Made by a program: the position numbers and the translations under genes
The notes under the pieces: model-generated
What the model was told of the DNA's origin: nothing
What the model saw: the letters and a program-made list of their open reading frames with translations, nothing else
Databases searched by the model: none
Assembly: GCA_034769895.1 (NCBI GenBank)
Contig: CM068371.1
Location: 402,953,469-403,017,468 of the forward strand
Length of the DNA: 64,000 nt
DNA from: Magicicada septendecula
Lineage: Eukaryota; Arthropoda; Insecta; Hemiptera; Cicadidae
Reading direction: 5' to 3'
Shown here: positions 1 to 11,103 of the stretch, in pieces
How the letters are laid out: the number at the start of each line of letters is the position of its first letter
How positions within the stretch are numbered: the stretch's first letter is position 1

Positions 1-1137
1 TCCACAGACTGCATCCCAAGTACTCATGTACTTGCATCCAAAAAATCTTTTCATAATCTCCTCAATCTCACCTGGAGACGTGCGATCGTTAATGAGCATT
101 TTATTCAACTCCCGAGCATCGAGACATAGTCTAACTTGACCATCTTTCTTCGGTATAGCCACCAATGGGCTGGTATATGGAGAGTTACTTCTTTCAGTTA
201 TGTCTTCCAATATCATTTGAATTTCTTTCCTTGCTGCCTCTTTCAAAGCTTGAGCAATAGGGTATGATCGTTTATTAAAATTTACATTTTCTTTAAATTT
301 TAGTTCACACAAGAAGTTTTTAGCTTTTCCTGGTGATTCTGAGAATACTGGTTTATATTTATTATAAATTTTTATAAGTTGTTGTTTCTGTTCTATACTA
401 ATTATTTCCGGTGCCTGCCTATTCTGAAACTCCATTATTTCTTCTATCTTCTCTTTCCAAATCTTTGATTCTGTTACTTCTATATTATTACCTAGGGTTA
501 ATCTATTATTCTCCCTAACAAAAAATGAGCTCGGACACTGAGGGGCACTTTGGCTACCAATTATCTCAGCCGTTAACTCACCATTTTCTGTGCTCAAGGT
601 TACTAAACCCCTGGCCAGATTTATAATTGCAGTGTGTCGCCGTAGCATATCACACCCTATTAACACCCTAAACGGTAGCCCTTTCGCTACTAAAAATCCC
701 ATAGGTATTCCTATTCCATTAGTGGTAACATTCAAAGACACTTGTTTTTTGATTGTTTTATTTTGTTTCCCGGTAGCACCAACAATTGTTAAATTGTTAA
801 TTGGTAAAGTAGGTATTCTCTCAGTAGTTAACTCAGTAATACGATCTAATTCTAATTGATCAATAATTGAAATATTGGCCCCTGTATCAATCATGGCCTC
901 TGCTGACACTCCATTTAATTTTATTTGTATATAGACTATGTCATTGTTCGGTGATGACACTTTGACTACTCTTTCTTCCATTAACTCGGACTGTATATTT
1001 TTTAGAAAATTATTTCTGATAATGGTTATTGGTTTATTCAAATTAGTATTATAATTGGGTGTATGGTAAATTCTGTGCCCTGTTGTTTCTAGCAGTGACG
1101 GGCAATCACATCTTCTCACTGCTGGTACCCGTTTCCC
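1..1137 (-). pseudogene. pol: pol 5' part (protease and start of RT), unit 0, cut by window edge
   Basis: This is the amino-terminal part of the protease-RT reading frame of the leftmost unit. The frame opens just after a TAG at 1138-1140, inside the frameshift signal, and runs off the left window edge within the RT domain. The DTGA protease motif is present. One base at 959 differs from the other units and turns a Glu codon into Val about 24 residues before the protease active site. It is entered as a pseudogene because the other units break this frame downstream; the break itself is outside the window here. Confidence 0.85.
1076..1137 (-). promoter_or_regulatory. Candidate -1 ribosomal frameshift signal, unit 0
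   Basis: In sense (minus) direction a G GGA AAC slippery heptamer (plus 1131-1137) lies in phase with the last gag frame. Seven bases downstream comes a perfect 8-bp stem, AGCAGTGA with TCACTGCT (plus 1116-1123 with 1091-1098). The loop base run TGCCC (1100-1104) can pair with GGGCA (1076-1080) to form an H-type pseudoknot. The gag frame stops at UGA (1116-1118) within the stem and pol opens in the -1 frame. Heptamer, 7-nt spacer and pseudoknot are the classic arrangement for Gag-Pol synthesis. Function is inferred. Confidence 0.7.
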
Positions 1138-1690
1138 CTATTTATATCATTACTATTGGTTGCTTCAACATTTTCATTATGTTGAATGTTGTTTATCGGT
1201 ATCCTTTCTTCATCCCTCTCTCTGGATCTAGGTTGATCGATGTTCATACTCCTTTGTGGACCTTCGTCTCTATGATAATAATCATGTCTGTAATTCTGTC
1301 GATTATTATTAGACCATCTTCCGCGATATCTGTTATTGAAATAACTCTGTTGTTAGCATGTACATAATTAACTCGGGGCCTATTCTCTCTTGGTGGTTCA
1401 TTCCTCCGCTCCTCGGTATTCCCTGACCTCCATCTACTTCTCCTATAATAAGATTCCTGTTCATAATTTTCTAGCAGCGTTTCCATGCCTCCAATAGTTT
1501 TGATTTGTCCACTCAAGCGTGCACTTATGATCTTTTCTTCAAAATGATACGCCATTTTGGTCACTAGACACTCTTCAGGTATCTTAGGGTCTAGATACTT
1601 GGCGATACACACCTTCCCTAAAAAGTAAGCAGTAGGTGTTTGTCCCACTGTACGGTCATACCTACCATGACAGATATCGTCCTAATAATG
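1116..1690 (-). pseudogene. gag: gag C-terminal region, frame-broken, unit 0
   Basis: This carries the rest of the capsid-like segment and a basic Arg/Asn/Tyr-rich tail. It is read in two frames. One runs 1690-1244 and holds the capsid-like part, ending in an Arg-rich stretch. A -1 shift near 1355-1365 is then needed to continue the basic tail to a UGA at 1116-1118. No CCHC zinc knuckle is visible; the basic tail may serve nucleic-acid binding, as in gag proteins lacking one. Both breaks occur identically in every unit of the array, so they predate its expansion. Confidence 0.7.
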
Positions 1691-1707
1691 TTTTGTACTG
1701 ATTCTGA

Positions 1708-2880
1708 TCAGTACTTAAGTTTGAACATAGTTTTGAAACCCTCATAATCACACACCTCGTTCCTAATTGCTGTCCACCAATTATCATTGATATTTTTGAA
1801 CGATTCGTCTAATAGACCTTTTATCATATTCCATCGATTCTCCTTTGATCTGTTCAAAATTTCATCTACTCTCCCTAAAAATTCAAGTGGGTTTCTGCGA
1901 TAATCCCGAAAGTTTACACTTTCCTTATTGTCTGGATAAACATGATGACTGCTGCATGCAGATCTAGCACTTATTCTATCTACATCACATTGAAAATTGG
2001 TTTGTATTTGTTGCAAACTATCTAATTTCACTGCTTGGCTATCACATTGATTTTTTACATTCTCTACAGTTTTATGAAACTCTGAAAATTTACAGTTTAG
2101 ACTGCTTTTAATGCTATCTAACTGGTCATTATTTTCTTGTCGTATGGCCATTACACGAACTTGGTTATCTTGTTCTTCTTTTTCCATTCTTGCCTCAACT
2201 CCAATTTTAATTAGTTCCATCTTCTCTTCAGTGGTATCTAATCTTTGGTTAGTTTCTACTAATTTCTTCTCTGCCTCTTCCTTATATGCCTCTACTCTTT
2301 GGCTTAACGTATTATTGACCAGTTCAATTTTACCTTCTAGATTTTCTCTTAATTCTTTATTGAAATTCTCCATCTTAACCTCAATTTGTTTTAAATTCTC
2401 ATTATTCTCTTCAAATTTTGCATTCATCTCTTCTCTTTGCCCTTCAACCGCTTCCTTCAGTTCATGGTATTGTTCATTCATGGTTTGTTTTAAGTTTTCC
2501 TCCTGTTTTCTAAAATTTTCATTAGTTTGTTTATTCTGTTCCTTCAAAGTTTCCTCCTGTTTCCTAAAATTTTCGTCTATTTTATCATTTGTTTGTTTAT
2601 TGCTTTCCATAATAATTCTCAACATCTCCTGCATGCTCATATCTTCTTTTTGGGTGGATTTATCTGGTTGGTCCCCTTGGGCATCCTCTTCCACTATTTC
2701 CTTTTCCGTATCCATAACTACTTCGGTTTCTTCTATATCACCTGTCTGTTGGTCCATTTCACTGTCCGTAACTAATTCTATTTCTTGTTCCTGTCCACCT
2801 TCTTCAATCTCCTTTTCTTCTGCCCTCTTCTTCGATTTTCCTCGGGTATTAGGCATTTCTTGTTTTCTCATAACTGCCAA
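1708..2880 (-). pseudogene. gag: gag N-terminal coiled-coil part, unit 0
   Basis: Open frame of 390 codons starting at ATG 2880. Residues ~1-80 are acidic and Lys/Glu-rich. Residues ~85-300 form a long predicted coiled coil with many Gln/Asn/Glu/Lys heptads and an internal repeat around the word NENFRKQEE. Residues ~320-390 look like the start of a capsid domain (FLGRVDEIL, WWTAIRNEV). The frame ends at a TGA where related gag proteins continue, very likely replacing a Trp codon. About 30 bases later the continuation lies in another frame, so capsid is broken twice. It would form the structural particle protein. Homology is inferred from position and composition; no database was searched. Confidence 0.8.
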
Positions 2881-2944
2881 CGATAATTAGACTTTTTGAT
2901 ATATCTTTTTTATTAAATATCGAAATTCTTTTCTAATTACCGCC

Positions 2945-3202
2945 CTTTTACGTTGAGCGCCAATTCTGTAACGTACCGCTTAATGTGAGGTGTGCACTTG
3001 CGAGTATATTGCAATTACAAGCTTTGTTAATTCCGCCCCACAGTTGTACGCCAATTCTGTAACGTACGGTTTCTGCGAGAGGCGGGTGTTAGCGAAACGT
3101 CCTTCTCATTCAAGCCCCAAATGTTGGGTTCGCCAATTCTGTAACGTAAAATGAGCAGTCGCTATTTTTCAAGCCCCGCGATGGACGCCAATTCTGTAAC
3201 GT
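2945..3202 (-). promoter_or_regulatory. Four repeated LTR-end / primer-binding modules, unit 0
   Basis: The plus-strand word CGCCAATTCTGTAACGT occurs at 2958, 3049, 3131 and 3186. In sense each reads LTR-like end CGTTACA, then GAAT, then TGGCG. The bases after TGGCG resemble a tRNA-Lys primer-binding site (TGGCGCCCAACGTGGGGC) in all four: site 1 matches 12 of the first 13, and sites 2-4 keep a GGGGC block. Sites 1 and 4 also share the next ~28 bases on the LTR side. Which site primes reverse transcription, and hence where the LTR ends, cannot be decided from a tandem array. Confidence 0.7.
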
Positions 3203-4356
3203 TCCGCTTAATGTGAGGTGTGCACTTGCGAAAGTGTTATTGTATGCCTCACGCAGTATGCGTCACTTTTGAATTATACTAACTGACATTTTAAAAGGTA
3301 TAAATAAAGGATTTTGTTTATCTTGTTTTACTCAATCTAAAAGAAATCGAGAGTGTGTGATTTGGAGTCAAGGAGGTAATTTGTTCAGCCTTATGCAGAA
3401 GAGAGAGTAAGTATCATTATTGCCCCTCAGTTGTGACGATTTCTTCTGTATGTTGTGCTGAAATTTTCATTAACTACCCACTACAATAAATTATAACACG
3501 TTATAATTCAATATTAATTTTCAATAATATTGCTTTATTGATTATTGATTTTTGTCTCCTGCCACCAAAATATAGGTATCACAATTAATCTTATTTGAAA
3601 AAAAAAAAAATCATCTCGACTTTACCGAGTAAACATAGATCTGTCTAAGGAACAAAACATATATGTTGTTATTTACCCAATATTACGCTATAATAAAAAA
3701 CATCAGTTATTACATAATTCTTAATAATTCCCCAGGGTTCAGGGTGAATTCTTTGTGTTATGAGAGTGTCAGAAATGGATAATTGCTACGCTTTACAAAT
3801 ATCAAAAAATTAATAAATAATTTTGTTTATTTTTCAAATATTACGTAGTTTCCGGAATTGCCGTAAGAGAGCAGCATGTATTTGTTTACTTTGAAAGAAA
3901 CATATGATAAAATGAATATTTTTTGTTCTATTTCACTGTTAAAAAACGAGTTTTCTTCTGGACTTATTACGAAAAAATGTTTATATTACCTCGCTCCGTG
4001 TTGTCCTTACTGGATTGAAGTTTTATTCTGTGATGAGGTACGTCTTGTGTTATTATTTCCTTTTCGTTTGGAGTATTTTCTAATTGTCTACTGGAAGTAG
4101 GCCGAACTATATTGGATCCTCAGAATGTTTTCATCCACTGGTTTTTAATGTATATCACCATTTAATTTGGATTCCTCAGGTATAATTAGTTAGTATTCAC
4201 TTTGTTTATTACTCTTGCGTGAATTTCGCCTCCTCCAACGTCCAAAAAAGGTTATTTTTTATAATTTTTGTCGCATCGTTTCTTCAACTCTCCGGTTTTT
4301 CAAAATTTTTATATCTTATGATTTACTTTATTGGGACCGGGTTATGTACCGTTACA
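2967..4356 (-). repeat. LTR shared by units 0 and 1
   Basis: The right boundary is set by the polypurine tract next to it and by the array end at 24480, where the same sequence meets unrelated DNA. The sense LTR begins TGTAACGG and, if the outermost copy is used, ends CGTTACA, a 7-bp terminal inverted repeat. Length is then 1390 bp; using the innermost primer site it would be about 1162 bp (3195-4356). On the plus strand it holds TATAAATA at 3299-3306, antisense to gag-pol. The small plus ORFs here (3876, 4215) have no recognisable features. Confidence 0.85.
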
Positions 4357-4372
4357 TAAAGCCCCCCCCCCC
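4357..4372 (-). other. Polypurine tract, unit 1
   Basis: In sense this is a run of eleven G followed by CTTTA directly before the TGTAACGG start of the 3' LTR. It lies only about 20 bases after the integrase stop codon. Position fits the plus-strand primer; a near-pure G run is unusual. Confidence 0.7.
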
Positions 4373-4394
4373 ACTAGAACAAATTTATTTTAGT

Positions 4395-6104
4395 TCAACT
4401 CGTTGATAGAAATAAATTGTTGATTTGTTCAAGTCTCCTAATGCTCTTGACTTTGTTTTCATAATAGTGTTTCATTTCCGACTGATTATACACTCCCTTC
4501 ATTTTATTATTGGTAATTGTTTTAATTTCGTAAGTATTATTACCCTTCACCTGGGTTATGAGGTAAGGGCCAGTATAAAGTAGCAATAACTTCCGGGCGA
4601 TACCCTCTATAGAACTGGGTAGTTGTCTATTTTTTATTAGTACTTTATCTCCCAACTGGTATGTATCCAATCTTCTCCTTTTTACTTGATCCCTTTTTTG
4701 TTGAAGTTCCACTTTATGTAACACTCTGTTGTGCATTTCCACTTGGTCGAATTCTACTCTCTCTCCTGGAGGGAAATTTATCAGTGACATAATTTCTCTT
4801 GGTGGTGGTTTATCAAACATTATTTGATAAGGGCTAGTACCGATATTGTCATGGTATGACCAATTAAGAAAAGTCTCGGCTGGTTCAATATACTGACTCC
4901 AGTTTTTATGTTCTTGATGACAGTAGGTGCGTAGAATTCTGCCAACTTCCCTTAATACACGCTCAGCAGGATTGCTACTAGGGTGGTACACGGATGTCTT
5001 GTACGTTCTTATTTGCCAATTTCTCAATTCTTCCTTCCACCTTTTCCCCCGAAATTGCGTTCCATGATCCGTTATAATCATTTCCGGTCTTCCCACCTCA
5101 GGTAAGTATTTTTTTATAATTACTTCTAGAATTTTCTTCGTTGTAGCTCTACTAATAGCGTAGAGTTTTGTGTATTTCGTATAATGATCAAATAATATGA
5201 TGATATATTTATATTTATGTCTTCCTCCACTTCTGGGAAAAGGTCCGCAGATATCCAAAAAAATCTTTTCAAGTTTTTTATTAGATGTTATAGTAATCAT
5301 GGTGCCTGTTTTCTTCTCATTATTTACTTTTACAAGCTGACAAATGTTACAGGTTTTTACTATCTCTCTTACTCTTTTATTTATAGCTTTCACGTAACAA
5401 TGTTCAGATAAAGCTTTAATAACTTTGAGTGATCCCATATGGCCATACCTTTCATGATAATCCTGAATCAATGCTACTTCTGTTGCTGCTGGTACATATA
5501 TCTTCCAGACATGATCCTTAATGGTAGGACGAATAAAAAGGATCTCTTCATAAACACAAAAAAATTTCATTATTATAGGGTCATGTTGTAATATTCTTTC
5601 CTTAATTTTTGTTAATTTATTGTCACTTTGTTGATCGATTTTTATTTTATTAATTATATCTTGTAACTCCTTTGCCATCTTAATTATGTGATATATTTTT
5701 CCAATGCTTTCTGGTTCTATTTCACAAGTTCCTTTTTCAAGGTTAATCCGGGATAATCGGTCTGCTGTTACATTCTTCTTACCTGGAATATATTCCCAGT
5801 CTAAATTATATTCTTGAAGTATTAATGCCCATCTAGTAAGTCTGCCGTGATTAAGTTTACAATTCTTTAAAAATGAAATTGATCTGTGATCAGTTCTGAT
5901 AGTCACTGGGTATCCCAAAATAAATGTTCGAAATTTTATACATGAGAACACAACACTCAGCAGTTCTTTTTCGGTTACTGTATAATTTCTCTCACAACTA
6001 CTTAGTACTCTGCTTGCAAAACTGATAACTCCATGATTTCCTTCTTCATCTTCCTGATATAGCTCACTCCCAAGGCTAATGTTACTAGCATCACAATTTA
6101 TGAA
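4395..6104 (-). pseudogene. pol: pol 3' part: RNase H-integrase, unit 1
   Basis: Frame of 570 codons from the frameshift at 6103-6108 to a TGA at 4395; the first ATG is at 5951 (518 residues). Counting from that ATG: RNase H words TDHRS (20-24) and ADRLSR (63-68); integrase zinc finger His166, His171, Cys201, Cys204; DDE core Asp233, Asp295 and Glu330; a C-terminal GPY-type module around YTGPYL before the end. It would remove template RNA and insert cDNA into the chromosome. It is separated from the RT frame by one missing base in a six-A run, so it can no longer be made as one polyprotein. The catalytic residues themselves are intact. Confidence 0.9.
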
Positions 6105-7846
6105 AAAAGTTTATTAAAATTTGGGTGATGTAACATGATGCAATCAAGAAATTTATTTTTTACTATCTGGAAATTATTATCTTCACTTTCTTCCCATTTC
6201 CACTTGTTTTTCTTTGAAAGTAAATATTGAAATTTAGCTGTTATTTCTGAATAACTCTGTTGAAATTTTCTATAATAGTTGCATATCCCCAAAAAGGATT
6301 GTAATTGTTTCAAGTTTCTGGGTTTGGGAAAATCTTGAATAGCCTTTATTTTTTCAGGAGATAGTTTAATTCCAGTAGCAGATAAAATGAACCCTAAAAA
6401 TGGTAGTTCATGGGTGATAAACTTAGATTTATCCAGTTTTAAAGTAATATTATGTTGCAAAAGTTTATCTAACACTGTTTCCACTCGGTTACAATGCTCC
6501 TTCCAAGTACAAGACGTAATTAGTATGTCATCCACATATATGGTAGTAAAATCTAAGACTTCCTTACCCAAAATTTGGTCCATGCATTGAATGAACACAG
6601 CCACAGAATTTACCAATCCAAAAGGCAAACGCTTAAAATGATAATTTCGTCCTTCGAATATGAAAGCAACATATTGTCTGCTGTTAGGGTGCAATTCTAT
6701 TTGCCAGTATCCACAGACTGCATCCCAAGTACTCATGTACTTGCATCCAAAAAATCTTTTCATAATCTCCTCAATCTCACCTGGAGACGTGCGATCGTTA
6801 ATGAGCATTTTATTCAACTCCCGAGCATCGAGACATAGTCTAACTTGACCATCTTTCTTCGGTATAGCCACCAATGGGCTGGTATATGGAGAGTTACTTC
6901 TTTCAGTTATGTCTTCCAATATCATTTGAATTTCTTTCCTTGCTGCCTCTTTCAAAGCTTGAGCAATAGGGTATGATCGTTTATTAAAATTTACATTTTC
7001 TTTAAATTTTAGTTCACACAAGAAGTTTTTAGCTTTTCCTGGTGATTCTGAGAATACTGGTTTATATTTATTATAAATTTTTATAAGTTGTTGTTTCTGT
7101 TCTATACTAATTATTTCCGGTGCCTGCCTATTCTGAAACTCCATTATTTCTTCTATCTTCTCTTTCCAAATCTTTGATTCTGTTACTTCTATATTATTAC
7201 CTAGGGTTAATCTATTATTCTCCCTAACAAAAAATGAGCTCGGACACTGAGGGGCACTTTGGCTACCAATTATCTCAGCCGTTAACTCACCATTTTCTGT
7301 GCTCAAGGTTACTAAACCCCTGGCCAGATTTATAATTGCAGTGTGTCGCCGTAGCATATCACACCCTATTAACACCCTAAACGGTAGCCCTTTCGCTACT
7401 AAAAATCCCATAGGTATTCCTATTCCATTAGTGGTAACATTCAAAGACACTTGTTTTTTGATTGTTTTATTTTGTTTCCCGGTAGCACCAACAATTGTTA
7501 AATTGTTAATTGGTAAAGTAGGTATTCTCTCAGTAGTTAACTCAGTAATACGATCTAATTCTAATTGATCAATAATTGAAATATTGGCCCCTGTATCAAT
7601 CATGGCCTCTGCTGACACTCCATTTAATTTTATTTGTATATAGACTATGTCATTGTTCGGTGATGACTCTTTGACTACTCTTTCTTCCATTAACTCGGAC
7701 TGTATATTTTTTAGAAAATTATTTCTGATAATGGTTATTGGTTTATTCAAATTAGTATTATAATTGGGTGTATGGTAAATTCTGTGCCCTGTTGTTTCTA
7801 GCAGTGACGGGCAATCACATCTTCTCACTGCTGGTACCCGTTTCCC
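6098..7846 (-). pseudogene. pol: pol 5' part: aspartic protease and reverse transcriptase, unit 1
   Basis: The frame opens directly after TAG at 7847-7849, inside the -1 frameshift signal, so no own ATG is expected. Counting from the GTG at 7828 (576 residues): protease DTGA at 78-81; RT palm Asp369 in STWDAVCGYWQIEL, LPFGL at 401-405, YVDD at 431-434; connection region to 576. The frame stops at 6098 after a six-base homopolymer, and the RNase H frame continues in another phase, so RT and RNase H are uncoupled. The same stop occurs in units 2 and 3. It would process the polyprotein and copy RNA to DNA. Active-site residues are intact. Confidence 0.92.
7785..7846 (-). promoter_or_regulatory. 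Candidate -1 frameshift signal, unit 1
   Basis: Heptamer at 7840-7846, stem 7825-7832 with 7800-7807, possible second stem 7809-7813 with 7785-7789. Sequence identical to unit 0. Confidence 0.7.
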
Positions 7847-8399
7847 CTATTTATATCATTACTATTGGTTGCTTCAACATTTTCATTATGTTGAATGTTG
7901 TTTATCGGTATCCTTTCTTCATCCCTCTCTCTGGATCTAGGTTGATCGATGTTCATACTCCTTTGTGGACCTTCGTCTCTATGATAATAATCATGTCTGT
8001 AATTCTGTCGATTATTATTAGACCATCTTCCGCGATATCTGTTATTGAAATAACTCTGTTGTTAGCATGTACATAATTAACTCGGGGCCTATTCTCTCTT
8101 GGTGGTTCATTCCTCCGCTCCTCGGTATTCCCTGACCTCCATCTACTTCTCCTATAATAAGATTCCTGTTCATAATTTTCTAGCAGCGTTTCCATGCCTC
8201 CAATAGTTTTGATTTGTCCACTCAAGCGTGCACTTATGATCTTTTCTTCAAAATGATACGCCATTTTGGTCACTAGACACTCTTCAGGTATCTTAGGGTC
8301 TAGATACTTGGCGATACACACCTTCCCTAAAAAGTAAGCAGTAGGTGTTTGTCCCACTGTACGGTCATACCTACCATGACAGATATCGTCCTAATAATG
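7825..8399 (-). pseudogene. gag: gag C-terminal region, frame-broken, unit 1
   Basis: Same two-frame arrangement as in unit 0: capsid-like frame down to 7953, then a -1 jump into the basic tail ending at UGA 7825-7827. No difference from unit 0 was noticed. The frame carries no ATG at its start; a GTG at 8357 is the first start-like codon. Confidence 0.7.
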
Positions 8400-8416
8400 T
8401 TTTGTACTGATTCTGA

Positions 8417-9589
8417 TCAGTACTTAAGTTTGAACATAGTTTTGAAACCCTCATAATCACACACCTCGTTCCTAATTGCTGTCCACCAATTATCATTGAT
8501 ATTTTTGAACGATTCGTCTAATAGACCTTTTATCATATTCCATCGATTCTCCTTTGATCTGTTCAAAATTTCATCTACTCTCCCTAAAAATTCAAGTGGG
8601 TTTCTGCGATAATCCCGAAAGTTTACACTTTCCTTATTGTCTGGATAAACATGATGACTGCTGCATGCAGATCTAGCACTTATTCTATCTACATCACATT
8701 GAAAATTGGTTTGTATTTGTTGCAAACTATCTAATTTCACTGCTTGGCTATCACATTGATTTTTTACATTCTCTACAGTTTTATGAAACTCTGAAAATTT
8801 ACAGTTTAGACTGCTTTTAATGCTATCTAACTGGTCATTATTTTCTTGTCGTATGGCCATTACACGAACTTGGTTATCTTGTTCTTCTTTTTCCATTCTT
8901 GCCTCAACTCCAATTTTAATTAGTTCCATCTTCTCTTCAGTGGTATCTAATCTTTGGTTAGTTTCTACTAATTTCTTCTCTGCCTCTTCCTTATATGCCT
9001 CTACTCTTTGGCTTAACGTATTATTGACCAGTTCAATTTTACCTTCTAGATTTTCTCTTAATTCTTTATTGAAATTCTCCATCTTAACCTCAATTTGTTT
9101 TAAATTCTCATTATTCTCTTCAAATTTTGCATTCATCTCTTCTCTTTGCCCTTCAACCGCTTCCTTCAGTTCATGGTATTGTTCATTCATGGTTTGTTTT
9201 AAGTTTTCCTCCTGTTTTCTAAAATTTTCATTAGTTTGTTTATTCTGTTCCTTCAAAGTTTCCTCCTGTTTCCTAAAATTTTCGTCTATTTTATCATTTG
9301 TTTGTTTATTGCTTTCCATAATAATTCTCAACATCTCCTGCATGCTCATATCTTCTTTTTGGGTGGATTTATCTGGTTGGTCCCCTTGGGCATCCTCTTC
9401 CACTATTTCCTTTTCCGTATCCATAACTACTTCGGTTTCTTCTATATCACCTGTCTGTTGGTCCATTTCACTGTCCGTAACTAATTCTATTTCTTGTTCC
9501 TGTCCACCTTCTTCAATCTCCTTTTCTTCTGCCCTCTTCTTCGATTTTCCTCGGGTATTAGGCATTTCTTGTTTTCTCATAACTGCCAA
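8417..9589 (-). pseudogene. gag: gag N-terminal coiled-coil part, unit 1
   Basis: 390-codon frame identical in translation to the unit 0 copy, starting at ATG 9589 and ending at the same premature TGA. The leader between the nearest primer-binding motif and the ATG is about 80 bases. Confidence 0.8.
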
Positions 9590-9653
9590 CGATAATTAGA
9601 CTTTTTGATATATCTTTTTTATTAAATATCGAAATTCTTTTCTAATTACCGCC

Positions 9654-9911
9654 CTTTTACGTTGAGCGCCAATTCTGTAACGTACCGCTTAATGTGAGGT
9701 GTGCACTTGCGAGTATATTGCAATTACAAGCTTTGTTAATTCCGCCCCACAGTTGTACGCCAATTCTGTAACGTACGGTTTCTGCGAGAGGCGGGTGTTA
9801 GCGAAACGTCCTTCTCATTCAAGCCCCAAATGTTGGGTTCGCCAATTCTGTAACGTAAAATGAGCAGTCGCTATTTTTCAAGCCCCGCGATGGACGCCAA
9901 TTCTGTAACGT
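9654..9911 (-). promoter_or_regulatory. Four repeated LTR-end / primer-binding modules, unit 1
   Basis: Modules start at 9667, 9758, 9840 and 9895, with the same spacing (91, 82, 55) as in unit 0. Confidence 0.7.
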
Positions 9912-11065
9912 TCCGCTTAATGTGAGGTGTGCACTTGCGAAAGTGTTATTGTATGCCTCACGCAGTATGCGTCACTTTTGAATTATACTAACTGACATTT
10001 TAAAAGGTATAAATAAAGGATTTTGTTTATCTTGTTTTACTCAATCTAAAAGAAATCGAGAGTGTGTGATTTGGAGTCAAGGAGGTAATTTGTTCAGCCT
10101 TATGCAGAAGAGAGAGTAAGTATCATTATTGCCCCTCAGTTGTGACGATTTCTTCTGTATGTTGTGCTGAAATTTTCATTAACTACCCACTACAATAAAT
10201 TATAACACGTTATAATTCAATATTAATTTTCAATAATATTGCTTTATTGATTATTGATTTTTGTCTCCTGCCACCAAAATATAGGTATCACAATTAATCT
10301 TATTTGAAAAAAAAAAAAATCATCTCGACTTTACCGAGTAAACATAGATCTGTCTAAGGAACAAAACATATATGTTGTTATTTACCCAATATTACGCTAT
10401 AATAAAAAACATCAGTTATTACATAATTCTTAATAATTCCCCAGGGTTCAGGGTGAATTCTTTGTGTTATGAGAGTGTCAGAAATGGATAATTGCTACGC
10501 TTTACAAATATCAAAAAATTAATAAATAATTTTGTTTATTTTTCAAATATTACGTAGTTTCCGGAATTGCCGTAAGAGAGCAGCATGTATTTGTTTACTT
10601 TGAAAGAAACATATGATAAAATGAATATTTTTTGTTCTATTTCACTGTTAAAAAACGAGTTTTCTTCTGGACTTATTACGAAAAAATGTTTATATTACCT
10701 CGCTCCGTGTTGTCCTTACTGGATTGAAGTTTTATTCTGTGATGAGGTACGTCTTGTGTTATTATTTCCTTTTCGTTTGGAGTATTTTCTAATTGTCTAC
10801 TGGAAGTAGGCCGAACTATATTGGATCCTCAGAATGTTTTCATCCACTGGTTTTTAATGTATATCACCATTTAATTTGGATTCCTCAGGTATAATTAGTT
10901 AGTATTCACTTTGTTTATTACTCTTGCGTGAATTTCGCCTCCTCCAACGTCCAAAAAAGGTTATTTTTTATAATTTTTGTCGCATCGTTTCTTCAACTCT
11001 CCGGTTTTTCAAAATTTTTATATCTTATGATTTACTTTATTGGGACCGGGTTATGTACCGTTACA
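9676..11065 (-). repeat. LTR shared by units 1 and 2
   Basis: 1390 bp, same ends as the first LTR; no difference from it was noticed on reading. Confidence 0.85.
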
Positions 11066-11081
11066 TAAAGCCCCCCCCCCC
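11066..11081 (-). other. Polypurine tract, unit 2
   Basis: Eleven-G run (sense) plus CTTTA against the 3' LTR, as in unit 1. Confidence 0.7.
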
Positions 11082-11103
11082 ACTAGAACAAATTTATTTT
11101 AGT

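Noticed and set aside
1690-1710. Programmed UGA read-through in gag
   Set aside because: Read-through alone does not restore the frame, since a frame change follows about 30 bases later, and no stimulatory structure was noticed. Ordinary mutation is simpler.
2111-2890. 259-codon plus-strand ORF rich in Ser/Phe/Cys (also at 8820 and 15529, and shorter at 22441)
   Set aside because: It is the antisense shadow of the coiled-coil gag frame; its composition follows from reading Glu/Lys/Gln codons backwards.
6102-6109. A second programmed frameshift at the T-run (sense) between RT and RNase H
   Set aside because: TTTTTTC looks slippery, but its phase does not match the X XXY YYZ register, and relatives keep RT and RNase H in one frame. 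A one-base homopolymer loss is more likely.
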